A stretch of 64,000 nucleotides of DNA from CAYMJV01 sp964390545 (GTDB taxonomy: Bacteria > Desulfobacterota > BSN033 > UBA1163). Under the pieces are notes generated by a model, which worked only from the letters and a program-made list of their open reading frames with translations, had not been told where the DNA came from and searched no databases. Positions 17,128 through 25,834 of this stretch are shown here, piece after piece. A program made the position numbers and the translations under genes. How positions within the stretch are numbered: position 1 is the stretch's first letter; the number at the start of each line of letters is the position of its first letter. The stretch covers positions 1-64,000 of the forward strand of contig CAYMJV010000004.1 of assembly GCA_964390545.1 (NCBI GenBank). Reading direction: 5' to 3'.

Positions 17128-18121
17128 AGCGAAGAAACATACGAACACACCACTTCTTGAAACCAAAGAGGTGGTCAAACATTACCCCGTCACGGGTGGC
17201 GTTTTTCTGCGCCAGATTGCCTCGGTCAAAGCGGTGGACGGGGTGAGCTTGAATATCTTGCCGGGCGAGACCTTAGGCCTGGTAGGTGAGTCCGGTTGCG
17301 GCAAATCCACCTTGGGCCGGCTGATCCTGCGGTTGGAAGAACCGACGAGTGGCGATATCCTCTTCGAGGGCAAAAGTATCCTTGGTTACGATCCGAAACA
17401 GATCAGGGCGTTACGGCGAGAGATGCAGATCATCTTCCAAGACCCATTTTCCTCACTCAATCCGCGAAAAAACGTGGCTCACATTGTAGGAGAACCGCTC
17501 TTTGTTCATGGCATGACTGACCGACATGAGCGAGAAGCACGGGTGCTTGAACTTTTGGAGGTCGTGGGTCTCATGCGAGAGCATATGCGCCGCTACCCAC
17601 ACCAGTTCTCAGGGGGCCAGCGCCAGCGAATTGGAGTAGCCCGCGCACTGGCCCTTAACCCGAAGCTGATCATCTGTGACGAGCCTGTCTCAGCCCTCGA
17701 CGTTTCCATTCGAGGCCAGGTCATCAACCTACTTCAAGACTTACAGAAGGAGTTCGGGCTAACCTACCTTTTCATCTCCCATGACCTGAGCGTGGTAGAA
17801 CACATCAGCGATCGCGTGGCGGTCATGTACCTTGGGAAGCTAGTGGAACTGGCTGATTCCGAAACGCTTTACAAGTCCCCGCTCCATCCTTATACCCAGG
17901 CCCTCCTCTCTGCAGCACCTGTGCCCGATCCTAAACGAAAAAGAGAGAGGATCATTCTATCTGGAGATGTTCCTAGCCCTATCGATCCCCCTTCAGGGTG
18001 TCGTTTCCATACGCGATGTCTTTATGCAAAGGATGTTTGCAGTCAGAAAGAGCCCTCCTTCAGAGAGGTGAAAGAGAATCATTTAACCGCCTGCCATTTT
18101 GCCGAGGAGATTTTCGGATGA
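17120..18121 (+). CDS. dppF: Peptide ABC transporter ATP-binding protein, DppF type
   Basis: Second ATPase of the importer. An in-frame upstream Met exists at 17093, but the start at 17120 (MPEAKKH) gives the usual length and an 8-base overlap with dppD. Walker A GESGCGKST, Q-loop FQDPFSSLNPR, signature FSGGQRQR, Walker B LIICDEPVSALD, switch His ISHDLS and the C-terminal cysteine segment CRFHTRCLYAKDVC are present. Last gene of the operon; DUF456 converges 24 bases downstream with no clear terminator between them. Confidence 0.94.
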   Translation: MPEAKKHTNTPLLETKEVVKHYPVTGGVFLRQIASVKAVDGVSLNILPGETLGLVGESGCGKSTLGRLILRLEEPTSGDILFEGKSILGYDPKQIRALRREMQIIFQDPFSSLNPRKNVAHIVGEPLFVHGMTDRHEREARVLELLEVVGLMREHMRRYPHQFSGGQRQRIGVARALALNPKLIICDEPVSALDVSIRGQVINLLQDLQKEFGLTYLFISHDLSVVEHISDRVAVMYLGKLVELADSETLYKSPLHPYTQALLSAAPVPDPKRKRERIILSGDVPSPIDPPSGCRFHTRCLYAKDVCSQKEPSFREVKENHLTACHFAEEIFG

Positions 18122-18145
18122 AATCTTTCTCCTTGAATTCTTCCC

Positions 18146-18628
18146 TCACCATAACCCGCGAATGAAATAGTAGGCCATCATCCCTGAAACCCCTAATTTT
18201 AGGACTGCTCCAAGGAGGGACCCAAGGATTACTCCCCATCCAGCTCTGAGAGCCTTCCCTTTTTCTTTTTGGACCAGCCACTCCACCGCCACCGCACCGA
18301 TCAAAGCACCGAGAAGCATGCCAAAAGGGGAAAAAAGAAGTCCGATCGCCATTCCTGCAACCGAGCCCCAGATCCCCCATTTTGATGTCCCATATTTTTT
18401 AGCACCCCAGAGGGGAATTATGTAATCCCCAACCGTCACACCAACGGTGAGAATAGCCATGACAATCATCAGGGTTGGGGTGAGAGGAGGGAAAAAGTCC
18501 TTCACCAGGGCGAGCAAAAGAAGTCCAAGAAAGATGAGCACAGGTCCCGGCAATATGGGAAGCACACACCCAGCTATGCCGAGAAGCATAAAAATACTTC
18601 CGACAACGATTGCGATGGTTTCGAGCAA
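18146..18628 (-). CDS. DUF456 membrane protein
   Basis: A 160-residue hydrophobic protein of the DUF456 family. Four or five membrane segments are visible, with the family's glycine-rich turns: LLGIAGCVLPILPGP near residue 15, VGVTVGDYIIPLWGAKKYGTSKWG in the middle, and GLLFSPFGMLLGALIGA. The glycine zipper repeats resemble short membrane-associated oligomers. No function is established for the family. The start codon appears to be TTG; an internal ATG 13 codons in would cut into the first helix. Confidence 0.75.
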   Translation of the reverse strand: MLETIAIVVGSIFMLLGIAGCVLPILPGPVLIFLGLLLLALVKDFFPPLTPTLMIVMAILTVGVTVGDYIIPLWGAKKYGTSKWGIWGSVAGMAIGLLFSPFGMLLGALIGAVAVEWLVQKEKGKALRAGWGVILGSLLGAVLKLGVSGMMAYYFIRGLW

Positions 18629-18645
18629 GGTCTTTCAGCCTCTAT

Positions 18646-18740
18646 CTATTTCTTGATCAGTTCTATCTCGACGAAGATGTCCACCTCTTCTCCGACAACG
18701 ACCCCCCGGTCTCAAGCGCTCTATTCCATGCAAGACATTC
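18646..18740 (-). pseudogene. Remnant of a YceI-family protein (frameshifted C-terminus)
   Basis: Between DUF456 and the OmpA-like gene the minus strand encodes, in two frames, the end of a YceI-type lipocalin: LAWNRALETGG in one frame and, after a run of six G (18701-18706), VVVGEEVDIFVEIELIKK then a stop in the next. Seven G would restore one frame. The upstream part of the domain is not recognisable. YceI proteins are periplasmic isoprenoid-binding lipocalins. Either an old truncated gene or a short fragment with an assembly error in the G-run. Confidence 0.45.
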
Positions 18741-18776
18741 CACCAACATTAAGAGGATGGAAAAGAATGAACCGGT

Positions 18777-19433
18777 TTACTTCCTCTTTACCTCCAGTTG
18801 AGGGGCGATCAGAATCTCAACCCTTCTGTTCCGGGCACGCCCTTCCTTGGTGTCATGACTGGCTTCAGGTTGATAGAAGGAACGACCGATGGCTTCCATT
18901 TCCTTGGGATCTAAACCAATCTTTTCTTGAAAATACCGGACAACGGATGCAGCCCGAGCCGAAGAAAGTTCCCAATTGGAAGGGAATTTGTGGACATAAT
19001 CTGGATGGATGGGAACGTTATCGGTATGTCCCGTGACCCGGATCTTTTTCCCTTTGATATTCTTCAATGCTTCTCCGACTTTTTTCAGGACCTTCTCTCC
19101 TTCGGGGGTGAGATCGGCTTTGCCAAATTCGAATAGAATGCGATCGATGAAGTTAAGAGAGAGTGATTCCTGGAACTCTTTAATGGTCACCTCCTGTTTC
19201 TGGATCTGGTCTTTTAAATCTGATACGAGCGTATCATAGATTGATTTCATCTGTTTCGCCTGGGCTTCGGCCAGTTGAGCCACTTTTTGGTTCTGTTCCG
19301 CAAGATTTTTCTCACAGGCCTGAAGAGATTGTTTCACATTCCTGTTTGAGGCGAATAGCGAGATGACGGTAATGATGGAAGCCGCCAATAAGATAGCTAA
19401 AATAATGATCGCAATATTTTGTTTTGTAAACAT
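18777..19433 (-). CDS. OmpA/MotB-family peptidoglycan-binding protein
   Basis: A 218-residue envelope protein: one N-terminal membrane segment (about 7-27), a coiled coil (30-85) and an OmpA-like domain (about 95-208). The domain contains FEFGKADLTPEGEKVL, VTGHTDNVPI and LSSARAASVVRYF, with the Asp and Arg that hold diaminopimelate in peptidoglycan. It is inner-membrane anchored, like MotB or the TolR/OmpA-type spacers, but no motA or tol genes are adjacent. AAGGAGGGAG precedes the ATG. Confidence 0.88.
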   Translation of the reverse strand: MFTKQNIAIIILAILLAASIITVISLFASNRNVKQSLQACEKNLAEQNQKVAQLAEAQAKQMKSIYDTLVSDLKDQIQKQEVTIKEFQESLSLNFIDRILFEFGKADLTPEGEKVLKKVGEALKNIKGKKIRVTGHTDNVPIHPDYVHKFPSNWELSSARAASVVRYFQEKIGLDPKEMEAIGRSFYQPEASHDTKEGRARNRRVEILIAPQLEVKRK

Positions 19434-19496
19434 TCTTCTCCCTCCTTTCGCAATGATGGGATGCCTCCATCTTTTTAAGGATTGTGATTAGGAGCA

Positions 19497-20489
19497 TCAT
19501 CCCTTTTTCAATATCTCTCTGATGCGGTTTCGATCCTCCCGGCTCTTCTCATCGGCTGGAAAGAGCTCGATCCCATCGGGAGAAGAAGCCCCTAAACCGA
19601 GCTCCACGGCCCTTGCGATCTGTTCCTGTTCGAAGATCTTTTTCTTCATGATGGTCTCGTTGCTTCCGAGATATTTCAAGATGGCCACTCCCACCGCGTC
19701 AATGGCCACCCGATCAGCCGAGGCGAGGAGCATATTTGCTTGAGCCCGCTTTCCTGTCATAGGTCCTCCGTCCACAAAGGCTTCCATTCCATCGAGGATG
19801 ACCAGGGCGGGCTTAAACGGTTGATTGACCTCTGCAATCATCTTGCGCTGATGAGGAGAGCTATGGAGCTCCCGCATATATTCATATCCATGGCGGGAGG
19901 TTGGGACGACTCCCACGTGGAGCTTGAGGGATAGGGTGAAAACCCCTCCGTACTGGTGAGTCTTCAAACAACAAGTGGAAATAAGGCACTCGGTATCGAG
20001 GACGGGTCTTGCAATCCGGAATCCCTTGGTCCAGTGGCTCTTCTTCGGTTCAAATAGGACCCAATCCTTCTCATCCAGATGATCGAAATTGATCACCCTG
20101 ACATTCAGCTTTTTCAGGTGGGGCAGAATCCCCTTTTCCTCCATGACCTCCTGGGTCGGTGGGTAACTTCTCTCTCCGAGGCTGATGGATTTCGCTCCCA
20201 TTTCCCAAATCTCCTCAATGAGAGCGGTCAGCGTGTCGTTGTGCGTCGATCCCGGGAAAAGGTCTGCCGTATTGAAATTCGGTTTGATCAAAACCTCTTT
20301 GCCTTTGACGGGATTCGACTTCAGCGATTTCATCAAGGACTTGATCCCATCCCTACGGTTTTCGGTCTTCGCAAAGGCGACGTAGCTTTTCGTCTCGGAC
20401 ATCACTTTCCCCCCATCGATTCCAAAAAATAGGGCCCCTCCTGCGAGCCCTGTGACTTTTATGAAATCTCTTCGGTTCATTCTTTCCAT
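19497..20489 (-). CDS. DUF362 protein with Tat-type signal
   Basis: A 330-residue DUF362 protein. The N-terminus NRRDFIKVTGLAGGALFFG is a twin-arginine export signal. Family motifs follow: VLIKPNF near residue 65, CCLKTHQYGG near 172, and VILDGMEAFVDGGP near 225. Many DUF362 proteins also carry ferredoxin domains; this one has none, only a Cys-Cys pair. Tat signals usually imply folding or cofactor insertion before export, so a redox role is plausible but not shown. AAGGAACCC ribosome-binding site. Confidence 0.83.
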   Translation of the reverse strand: MERMNRRDFIKVTGLAGGALFFGIDGGKVMSETKSYVAFAKTENRRDGIKSLMKSLKSNPVKGKEVLIKPNFNTADLFPGSTHNDTLTALIEEIWEMGAKSISLGERSYPPTQEVMEEKGILPHLKKLNVRVINFDHLDEKDWVLFEPKKSHWTKGFRIARPVLDTECLISTCCLKTHQYGGVFTLSLKLHVGVVPTSRHGYEYMRELHSSPHQRKMIAEVNQPFKPALVILDGMEAFVDGGPMTGKRAQANMLLASADRVAIDAVGVAILKYLGSNETIMKKKIFEQEQIARAVELGLGASSPDGIELFPADEKSREDRNRIREILKKG

Positions 20490-20783
20490 GGGTTCCTTTT
20501 AACCCCTCCCCCCTTCTTTGCTCCTTGGACGTCTTTCCCTGTGAGAAGTCTTTCGCTTAGGTCGTTATCCATCTCTTTGCTGATCTCGCATCTTCTTTCT
20601 GTCCCATGCGAAATGGTATCACATCCTCTTTCTTGGAACAAATTCTATTTGGAGCGAAGGCCAATCAGAAAAGACAATTGATTGTTGAAAGCCATTTCAA
20701 GCAGGCACATCAAGGATCCCTGCTCCTTTCATTTTGAAAGACCCCTTGGAGATAGGTGATATGAAAAGAGCGGGCGGCTTCTT

Positions 20784-21947
20784 CTAAAGCCTCTTTCTGA
20801 AAAGGGCGAAGAAGTGTTCTTTTAGCTTTTCCAATAATGGCCTCCGGTGCCATTCTTTCAAATCGATCTTGAGAGATTTTTTCAAATCCTCCTCAAATAT
20901 TTCAGTCATTTTAGAAGCAAAGGAGGCATCGAGGATCCCGATATTCCCCTCATCGTTATAAATCAAAGATTGGTAATCCAGATTGGTGGAACCCACGATG
21001 CTCCAGTATTGATCAAACACATAAGTTTTGGCGTGGAGCATTTCTCCCCGGTAGGTATAGATTTCAATCCCAGACTTCAAAAGTCTTGTGAAAAAAGCCC
21101 TTCCTGCATAGGAGGCAGCAGGCACATCGCTCTTCCCCGGCACCAACAATCTGACCCTCACCCCCCGCCTTACTGCATCTTCTAAAGGCGCGATCATCCT
21201 TCGACTCGGGGTAAAGTAAGCGGTGGTGAGTAAAATTGTTGTCTTTGCAGTCTTAATACTGTCGCGAAGGACATTCCTCATTCTCTTTCGACCTCTTCGA
21301 GAATAGACGAAGATCGGAAGGACTGGGATACGGCCTTTCTCTTTCTTTGGGTGGGCGGCTTCACCTTCTTGCCGGAACACGAATTTTTCTCCTCTCCAAG
21401 TCGTCCAGCTTCTTTTGAAGGTCTCGAGGAGTTCATTCACAATAGAACCCTCAATCATAATTCCTGTATCCCGCCAGCCCCTACTTTTTCTTCGCAGGTG
21501 CAAACCGGAGTATTCGTTGGCGATGTTGAGTCCGCCGGTAAAGGCTTTCTTAGAATCAATCACAATGAGCTTTCTATGATCTCGATGAACATAACGGAAG
21601 GGAGCAGTCCATTTGAAAGGATGAGAGGCTCGGATACGAACACCTGCCTGGCTCATCTCTTTCCAAAAACTTCTCGGTGTTCCGAGAGAGCCGAAATGAT
21701 CATAAAGGAGAAAAACCTTCACCGCTTGCCGGCTCTTCTCTTTCAGCAAGTCAGATAAGGCTCTTCCTGTTTCATCCTCTTTAAATATATAAAATTGCAA
21801 ACAGACGAACCGTTTCGCCTGTTTGATCGCATCGAAGATCGTTTCGAAGGATTCTTTTCCCTTCCAGAGGAGTTGAATATGGGTGGCTGAGGAGAATTTA
21901 CCCTGAAACATCCTCTCAATGGATTTAACGGTAAACCTTTTTTTCAT
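20784..21947 (-). CDS. Phospholipase D / cardiolipin synthase family protein
   Basis: A 387-residue protein with two HKD motifs: HRKLIVIDS near residue 122 (followed by TGGLNIANEY) and HAKTYVFDQ near 305 (followed by GSTNLDYQS). This arrangement matches bacterial cardiolipin synthases of the ClsB type, which lack the two N-terminal membrane helices of ClsA; none are visible here. It would transfer phosphatidyl groups between phospholipids at the membrane. The 294 bases between it and the DUF362 gene contain nothing I can identify. Confidence 0.88.
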   Translation of the reverse strand: MKKRFTVKSIERMFQGKFSSATHIQLLWKGKESFETIFDAIKQAKRFVCLQFYIFKEDETGRALSDLLKEKSRQAVKVFLLYDHFGSLGTPRSFWKEMSQAGVRIRASHPFKWTAPFRYVHRDHRKLIVIDSKKAFTGGLNIANEYSGLHLRRKSRGWRDTGIMIEGSIVNELLETFKRSWTTWRGEKFVFRQEGEAAHPKKEKGRIPVLPIFVYSRRGRKRMRNVLRDSIKTAKTTILLTTAYFTPSRRMIAPLEDAVRRGVRVRLLVPGKSDVPAASYAGRAFFTRLLKSGIEIYTYRGEMLHAKTYVFDQYWSIVGSTNLDYQSLIYNDEGNIGILDASFASKMTEIFEEDLKKSLKIDLKEWHRRPLLEKLKEHFFALFRKRL

Positions 21948-22061
21948 AGGGACGGCAGAACAACATCGGGGCGATCAAGAGGAAACCTTTCCTGGACCAC
22001 CTCCAAATTCAAAAGGTTGAGCCGAATGAAAACCGCCTCTCAATTCTATGAACTACTTTTT

Positions 22062-22185
22062 ACCCCGTTAGAAAGCCCGGCTGCTCGCAGCAGGGATGAT
22101 GGTTGGTCTTTTTTCAGCGAAGACAGGGTTTAATGCCCCGTGGGAGCCTTCCCGTTAGAAAGCAGAAGATTTTCTAACGGGGTTT
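22062..22185. repeat. CCCGTTAGAAAG repeat with hairpin
   Basis: The word CCCGTTAGAAAGC occurs at 22064-22076 and again at 22151-22163; the second copy pairs with TTTCTAACGGG at 22171-22181 across a 9-base loop, giving an 11-bp stem. The hairpin overlaps the 3' end of the adjacent minus-strand hydrolase gene and includes its stop codon. Resembles a dispersed intergenic repeat; it may also help terminate transcription. Confidence 0.6.
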
Positions 22186-22964
22186 AGTCGATCCGTCTTC
22201 TGGATAAATCGTTGAAGGGCGTTGAAATATTCTTTGAGACCCACGAGCATGATATCATTATGGGTAGCGGACGGAATGACGAGAAGTTCCTTATCCTCTG
22301 TCCCGAGGTGGTGATAGAGGTCTCTGGCGTTTTGGAGCGGGACGAGCCAATCCTGTTCCCCATGAATGATCAGGGTGGGAAGGAATATCTTCTGAATACG
22401 CTCCAGACATGCCTGATCGATCTTTTCGAGACCCATTCCATGAGCCGGCATTCCCAGATGGACCATGATCCTCACCACGCTCGGAAAGCCACTTTCCAGG
22501 ATGAGCCCTTTCAGTGCCTCTTGATGGTGATAGGCCAGTTCCAAGGCAGAGATACTTCCCAGAGACCTTCCCATGACCCAGAGGTCCGTTCGAAGATTTC
22601 TTCTGGAGAGCTCGGCCCTGATCTCTTTGAAGATGGCATGGGAATCGTGAGCAAGGTCGGTAAGGGTAGGAACCCCGCCGCTGGCACCATAACCTCTGTA
22701 ATCGGCGACGATTAAGTTAAGGTTTTCTTGATGATAGAGGAAAGAGATCTCATCATAATCGCTCACCACTTCACCATTTCCGTGAAAGAACAGGATCCAT
22801 GGTCCTTGGTGGTGGCCCATGTAGAAACGGCACGAGATGAAAATACCTTCGCCAACCTGTACAGAGAGGTCAAAGGCATTCTGAGGACAGGGAGTAAAGT
22901 CCTTCCGAGGATAGAAGATGTATTGTAATAGAAGAGGGTAGTCAACCTGTGAATAGTCGATCAT
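22155..22964 (-). CDS. Alpha/beta hydrolase, serine aminopeptidase-like
   Basis: A 269-residue hydrolase with FHGNGEVVSDYDEIS (oxyanion region), YRGYGASGG, the nucleophile elbow GRSLGS, the acid in HGEQDWLVP and the catalytic His in ATHNDIM. This is the BAAT/abhydrolase-like group often called serine aminopeptidase, S33; substrates are esters or peptides. The ATG at 22964 is preferred to an upstream TTG. The final residues NPVRKSSAF and the stop codon lie in the CCCGTTAGAAAG hairpin, so the natural C-terminus appears to have been replaced. Confidence 0.82.
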   Translation of the reverse strand: MIDYSQVDYPLLLQYIFYPRKDFTPCPQNAFDLSVQVGEGIFISCRFYMGHHQGPWILFFHGNGEVVSDYDEISFLYHQENLNLIVADYRGYGASGGVPTLTDLAHDSHAIFKEIRAELSRRNLRTDLWVMGRSLGSISALELAYHHQEALKGLILESGFPSVVRIMVHLGMPAHGMGLEKIDQACLERIQKIFLPTLIIHGEQDWLVPLQNARDLYHHLGTEDKELLVIPSATHNDIMLVGLKEYFNALQRFIQKTDRLNPVRKSSAF

Positions 22965-23121
22965 GGATTTCAATTTAGCACCAAATGGATAAATAGAAAA
23001 GGGGGTTTTAGAAGGAATACCTCACTGAAGCGTGGGGAAAAGCTGGCGATCTCGTCAAATTTCCACGGGAGAACGAGGCATTACTTCTTGGATGGGGACT
23101 GTTGGAAGAAGCCTATTCCAA

Positions 23122-23152
23122 GGGATAGGGATAGGGATAGGGATCGGGTGGG
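23122..23152 (+). repeat. GGGATA tandem repeat, potential G-quadruplex
   Basis: Six GGG runs (23122, 23128, 23134, 23140, 23146, 23150) separated by ATA, ATA, ATA, ATC and T. Four or more G3 runs with 1-3-base loops is the standard definition of an intramolecular G-quadruplex. It lies 15 bases downstream of the DUF4015 stop codon, between two minus-strand genes, on the non-template side. Confidence 0.7.
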
Positions 23153-23166
23153 AGGATCCTATCCCC

Positions 23167-24825
23167 TTAATCGATATTTCCAGTGACCTCTTGTTCTTCC
23201 TGCAGATCACTCTGTGTCGAAGAGGAAGGATCCTCCTGCGTTTTTTCCTGCTCTGCCATCAGCGGGTTTGGGGTTACCACAGGCTCGAATGCCTTTTGAG
23301 AAGGTTCAGTAGTCGAAATTTCATCTTGCCCTGAATCCCTCGCTACCCCGACTTCTTCTTTTGTCTTTTTTGGGAGTTTCAACTCTTTGAAGGGCCTCTC
23401 AGGTTTTTGGAAAGCATAAACAGAGGATCCTTTTCTCTTCAATCCCTCTCTCGAATAGATGTTTTGCGGATTCCAGAGCAACCAGCCAAGGGATCCAAAT
23501 CGCTCCACTCCATTGATCTGCTCTCTGATTTCCCGTTCTTCGAAGAACCTTCGGTCGAAGGCATAATCTCTAAAAGCTTGCAGCCATGGTCGAAAACGAA
23601 AAGGTGAAAGGCCGGTCCTTTCCTGGGCCTTTTTGAGAGTGAGGTAGACGATCTCATAAGGATGGGTGGTAGGAATCCGATAACCGGGTATTCCATACTG
23701 GAATCCCGACGGATAGAGCATGGGAGAGAGATAATCCAGATGGGGGGTAAGGTTTTCGAGGGTCTGCCCTATAGAGGTATCATTGAGATTCCAGCAGACA
23801 TATCCAAAGATATCGGCCGAGAGAAAAACATTGTAGGGCAACAACCTCTTTCTAGCCTCCATGAGAAATCCGGAGATGGCTTTGACTCTGTTCTCCATGG
23901 TGTTCGGCATGGAGAACTGGACGGGCAGGGCATCAGGAAACCGGATATAGTCGAACTGGATCTCATCAAACCCTTGTTGAGCCGCTTCGATAGCAATTTG
24001 AATATTGTATTCCCATACTTCTTTCTTAAAGGGATCGACCCATGCCAGGCGTTCTCGATCGTGCCATATCCCCCCGTTCAGATCCTTCACTGCGAGATCA
24101 GGCCTGTGGTTCGCCAAGAGATTGTCTTTAAAGACCACAATCCGGGCAATCGTGTAGATGCCTTCGTTTTTCAAAGATCCGATCAATCCCTTCATGTCTT
24201 TCACCGTGGTGATTCTTTGAGCGCCGATTTCTGTGGCCAGGGGGATTGAACTTCTATAGGGGATCATCCCTCTGTCACCCTTGAGATCGATGACAAAGGT
24301 ATTGAGCTCGGTCTCCCGCAAAAGATGTAATGCGTCTTCTCTCAATTTTCTGTCCCCAATACCGTAAAAGGAAAGATAGAGTCCCTTGGGAGTGAAGGGG
24401 ACAAGTTCGATCTCTTTAGGAAGGGTAACGATCTGTTCAGCGATTCCTATCATCTTTTCGCGAGCCGCCTTATAAAGGGTTTTGAAAGTGGAAGAAGATG
24501 GCCTTGTCTCCTGAGGAACGTTGATGAGCACCTCAGCTCTTAGGTATCCACAAGCCCTCACAGCGACCCTTTCCCCTTCGATTTTGATGTGAGCAATTCC
24601 CTGTTCATCGGTTTGTTCCATTTCATTCCCGGAGGTCACAATGGCTCCTGCGATCGGTTTATCCGTATCGGAGTCGATGACTTGGATCAATCTTTTTATG
24701 AGGGAGGCGTCCATCCCTTTTCCATTTTTTGTGTAGACCATGGCATATCGAGGGAAAAGAGGGAGTAGGGTGAGTAGGATGACAAAGGAGATAATGAATT
24801 CTTTAACTTTTTTCTTTATAAACAT
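23167..24825 (-). CDS. DUF4015 putative glycoside hydrolase
   Basis: A 552-residue secreted or anchored protein with an N-terminal hydrophobic segment (about 9-28), a carboxypeptidase-regulatory-like beta domain (about 42-105: QVIDSDTDKPIAGAIVTS) and a TIM-barrel domain of the DUF4015 type (about 145-475). The latter shows NTFVIDLKGDRG, HDRERLAWVDPFKKEVW and FDEIQFDYIRFPD, whose acidic residues at strand ends are likely catalytic. A Pro/Glu/Ser-rich tail of 75 residues ends the protein. It starts inside the end of the deacetylase gene (10-base overlap), so the two are translated together. GGGAGG ribosome-binding site. Confidence 0.82.
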   Translation of the reverse strand: MFIKKKVKEFIISFVILLTLLPLFPRYAMVYTKNGKGMDASLIKRLIQVIDSDTDKPIAGAIVTSGNEMEQTDEQGIAHIKIEGERVAVRACGYLRAEVLINVPQETRPSSSTFKTLYKAAREKMIGIAEQIVTLPKEIELVPFTPKGLYLSFYGIGDRKLREDALHLLRETELNTFVIDLKGDRGMIPYRSSIPLATEIGAQRITTVKDMKGLIGSLKNEGIYTIARIVVFKDNLLANHRPDLAVKDLNGGIWHDRERLAWVDPFKKEVWEYNIQIAIEAAQQGFDEIQFDYIRFPDALPVQFSMPNTMENRVKAISGFLMEARKRLLPYNVFLSADIFGYVCWNLNDTSIGQTLENLTPHLDYLSPMLYPSGFQYGIPGYRIPTTHPYEIVYLTLKKAQERTGLSPFRFRPWLQAFRDYAFDRRFFEEREIREQINGVERFGSLGWLLWNPQNIYSREGLKRKGSSVYAFQKPERPFKELKLPKKTKEEVGVARDSGQDEISTTEPSQKAFEPVVTPNPLMAEQEKTQEDPSSSTQSDLQEEQEVTGNID

Positions 24826-25634
24826 GGTGAACCTCCCAATATTTTTCCAAAAGCCTTCCCTCTATCCGCATCGGTGATCAGATAACGAGGGAGAGCCATG
24901 ACGGGATCAGAAGCCTTTGTATGAAAACGCTCGATCGTAAAAGCAGAGACATAGCCCGCTCCCACCGCCTTGCGGATTAAGTTCTCATCATAAATACCAA
25001 AGGGCCAAGAGAGCATGTCCACGTGAATGCCCAATTCTTTCTCCAGTTTTTCTTTTGACTTCTTCAGCTGCATCTCCACTAAATTTTCATAATCCGCAGG
25101 GCTTAACTTCTTCCTTTCATTCTTAAAATTAGGATGCCAATACGTGTGTCCCTGAAAATCGAACAGCCTAAAGGCTTGAATTTCCCTGAGCTGGTCCCAG
25201 GTCATGGCATAGGAGGCATTTGAGATGGCGGAGGGATAAAGAAAAAGGGTTACAGGAATCTTATATTTCTTGACGAGAGGGGAAAGGTCTGTAAAGACTG
25301 ATTTGTGGCCATCATCTACCGTGATGGCAATGGATCGACACGGGAGAGACTTCCTTTTCCCGAGGTGATAATCAACCAGTTCCCTGAGAGGAATGATGGT
25401 ATAGCTCGTTTCCATAAGATATTTCACATGGGATTCGAACTGGTGGGTGGTCACCGTCATGCTATCGGCCACGACAGGTCCGAAGCGGTGATAAACTAAA
25501 ATGGGTATGGCCATTCTGGCAGAACCCTCTTGGTTTTCTTTCAATCCTGCGAGAGCGGATGAGAGTCCTATGAAGGAGACGATGAGAAAAGCAGCGCCAA
25601 ATATGACAGCTTTCAGCTGCAGCCTTGAAATCAC
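24816..25634 (-). CDS. Polysaccharide deacetylase (CE4 / NodB family), secreted
   Basis: A 272-residue CE4 enzyme with an N-terminal signal anchor (about 9-30). IPILVYHRFG opens the domain, AITVDDGHKS carries the catalytic base and metal Asp, and FDFQGHTYWHPNF gives the HxxxxH metal ligands; the C-terminal SWPFGIYDENL matches motif 3. It removes N-acetyl groups from extracellular glycans. The GTG start overlaps the RHH stop (GTGA), preceded by AGGAGGAG. With the DUF4015 gene it pairs a deacetylase with a glycosidase fold. Confidence 0.87.
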   Translation of the reverse strand: MISRLQLKAVIFGAAFLIVSFIGLSSALAGLKENQEGSARMAIPILVYHRFGPVVADSMTVTTHQFESHVKYLMETSYTIIPLRELVDYHLGKRKSLPCRSIAITVDDGHKSVFTDLSPLVKKYKIPVTLFLYPSAISNASYAMTWDQLREIQAFRLFDFQGHTYWHPNFKNERKKLSPADYENLVEMQLKKSKEKLEKELGIHVDMLSWPFGIYDENLIRKAVGAGYVSAFTIERFHTKASDPVMALPRYLITDADRGKAFGKILGGSPCL

Positions 25635-25825
25635 TTACTCCTCCTGGATTTAATCTTTTTTCCTTTTAGATATTCCTCCAGAGCCTCATCCATAACTTCT
25701 TTGATGTTTTTTCTCTTCCAGTACGCAAGGGACTTTATCTTCTCTAAGTGATCCTCCCGTAAAATGAAGGTCGCCCTTGTCCAACCTTCCCTGAGTCCAT
25801 CATACGAAGTCTTCGTTTGAGCCAT
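25631..25825 (-). CDS. Small ribbon-helix-helix (CopG-like) protein
   Basis: A 64-residue basic protein: strand TRATFILREDHLEKIKSLAYWKRKNIKEVMDEALEEYL fits the beta-alpha-alpha pattern of RHH DNA-binding dimers, followed by a Lys/Arg-rich tail. It heads the deacetylase-DUF4015 operon (4-base overlap), so it is probably an autoregulator rather than an antitoxin; no toxin gene is adjacent. Its ribosome-binding site (AGGATAGAC) overlaps a triple repeat that could be its operator. Confidence 0.7.
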   Translation of the reverse strand: MAQTKTSYDGLREGWTRATFILREDHLEKIKSLAYWKRKNIKEVMDEALEEYLKGKKIKSRRSK

Positions 25826-25834
25826 TTGTCTATC

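Noticed and set aside
25631..25825. RHH protein as the antitoxin of a toxin-antitoxin pair
   Set aside because: The overlapping partner is a secreted polysaccharide deacetylase, not a toxin family; an autoregulator is more likely.
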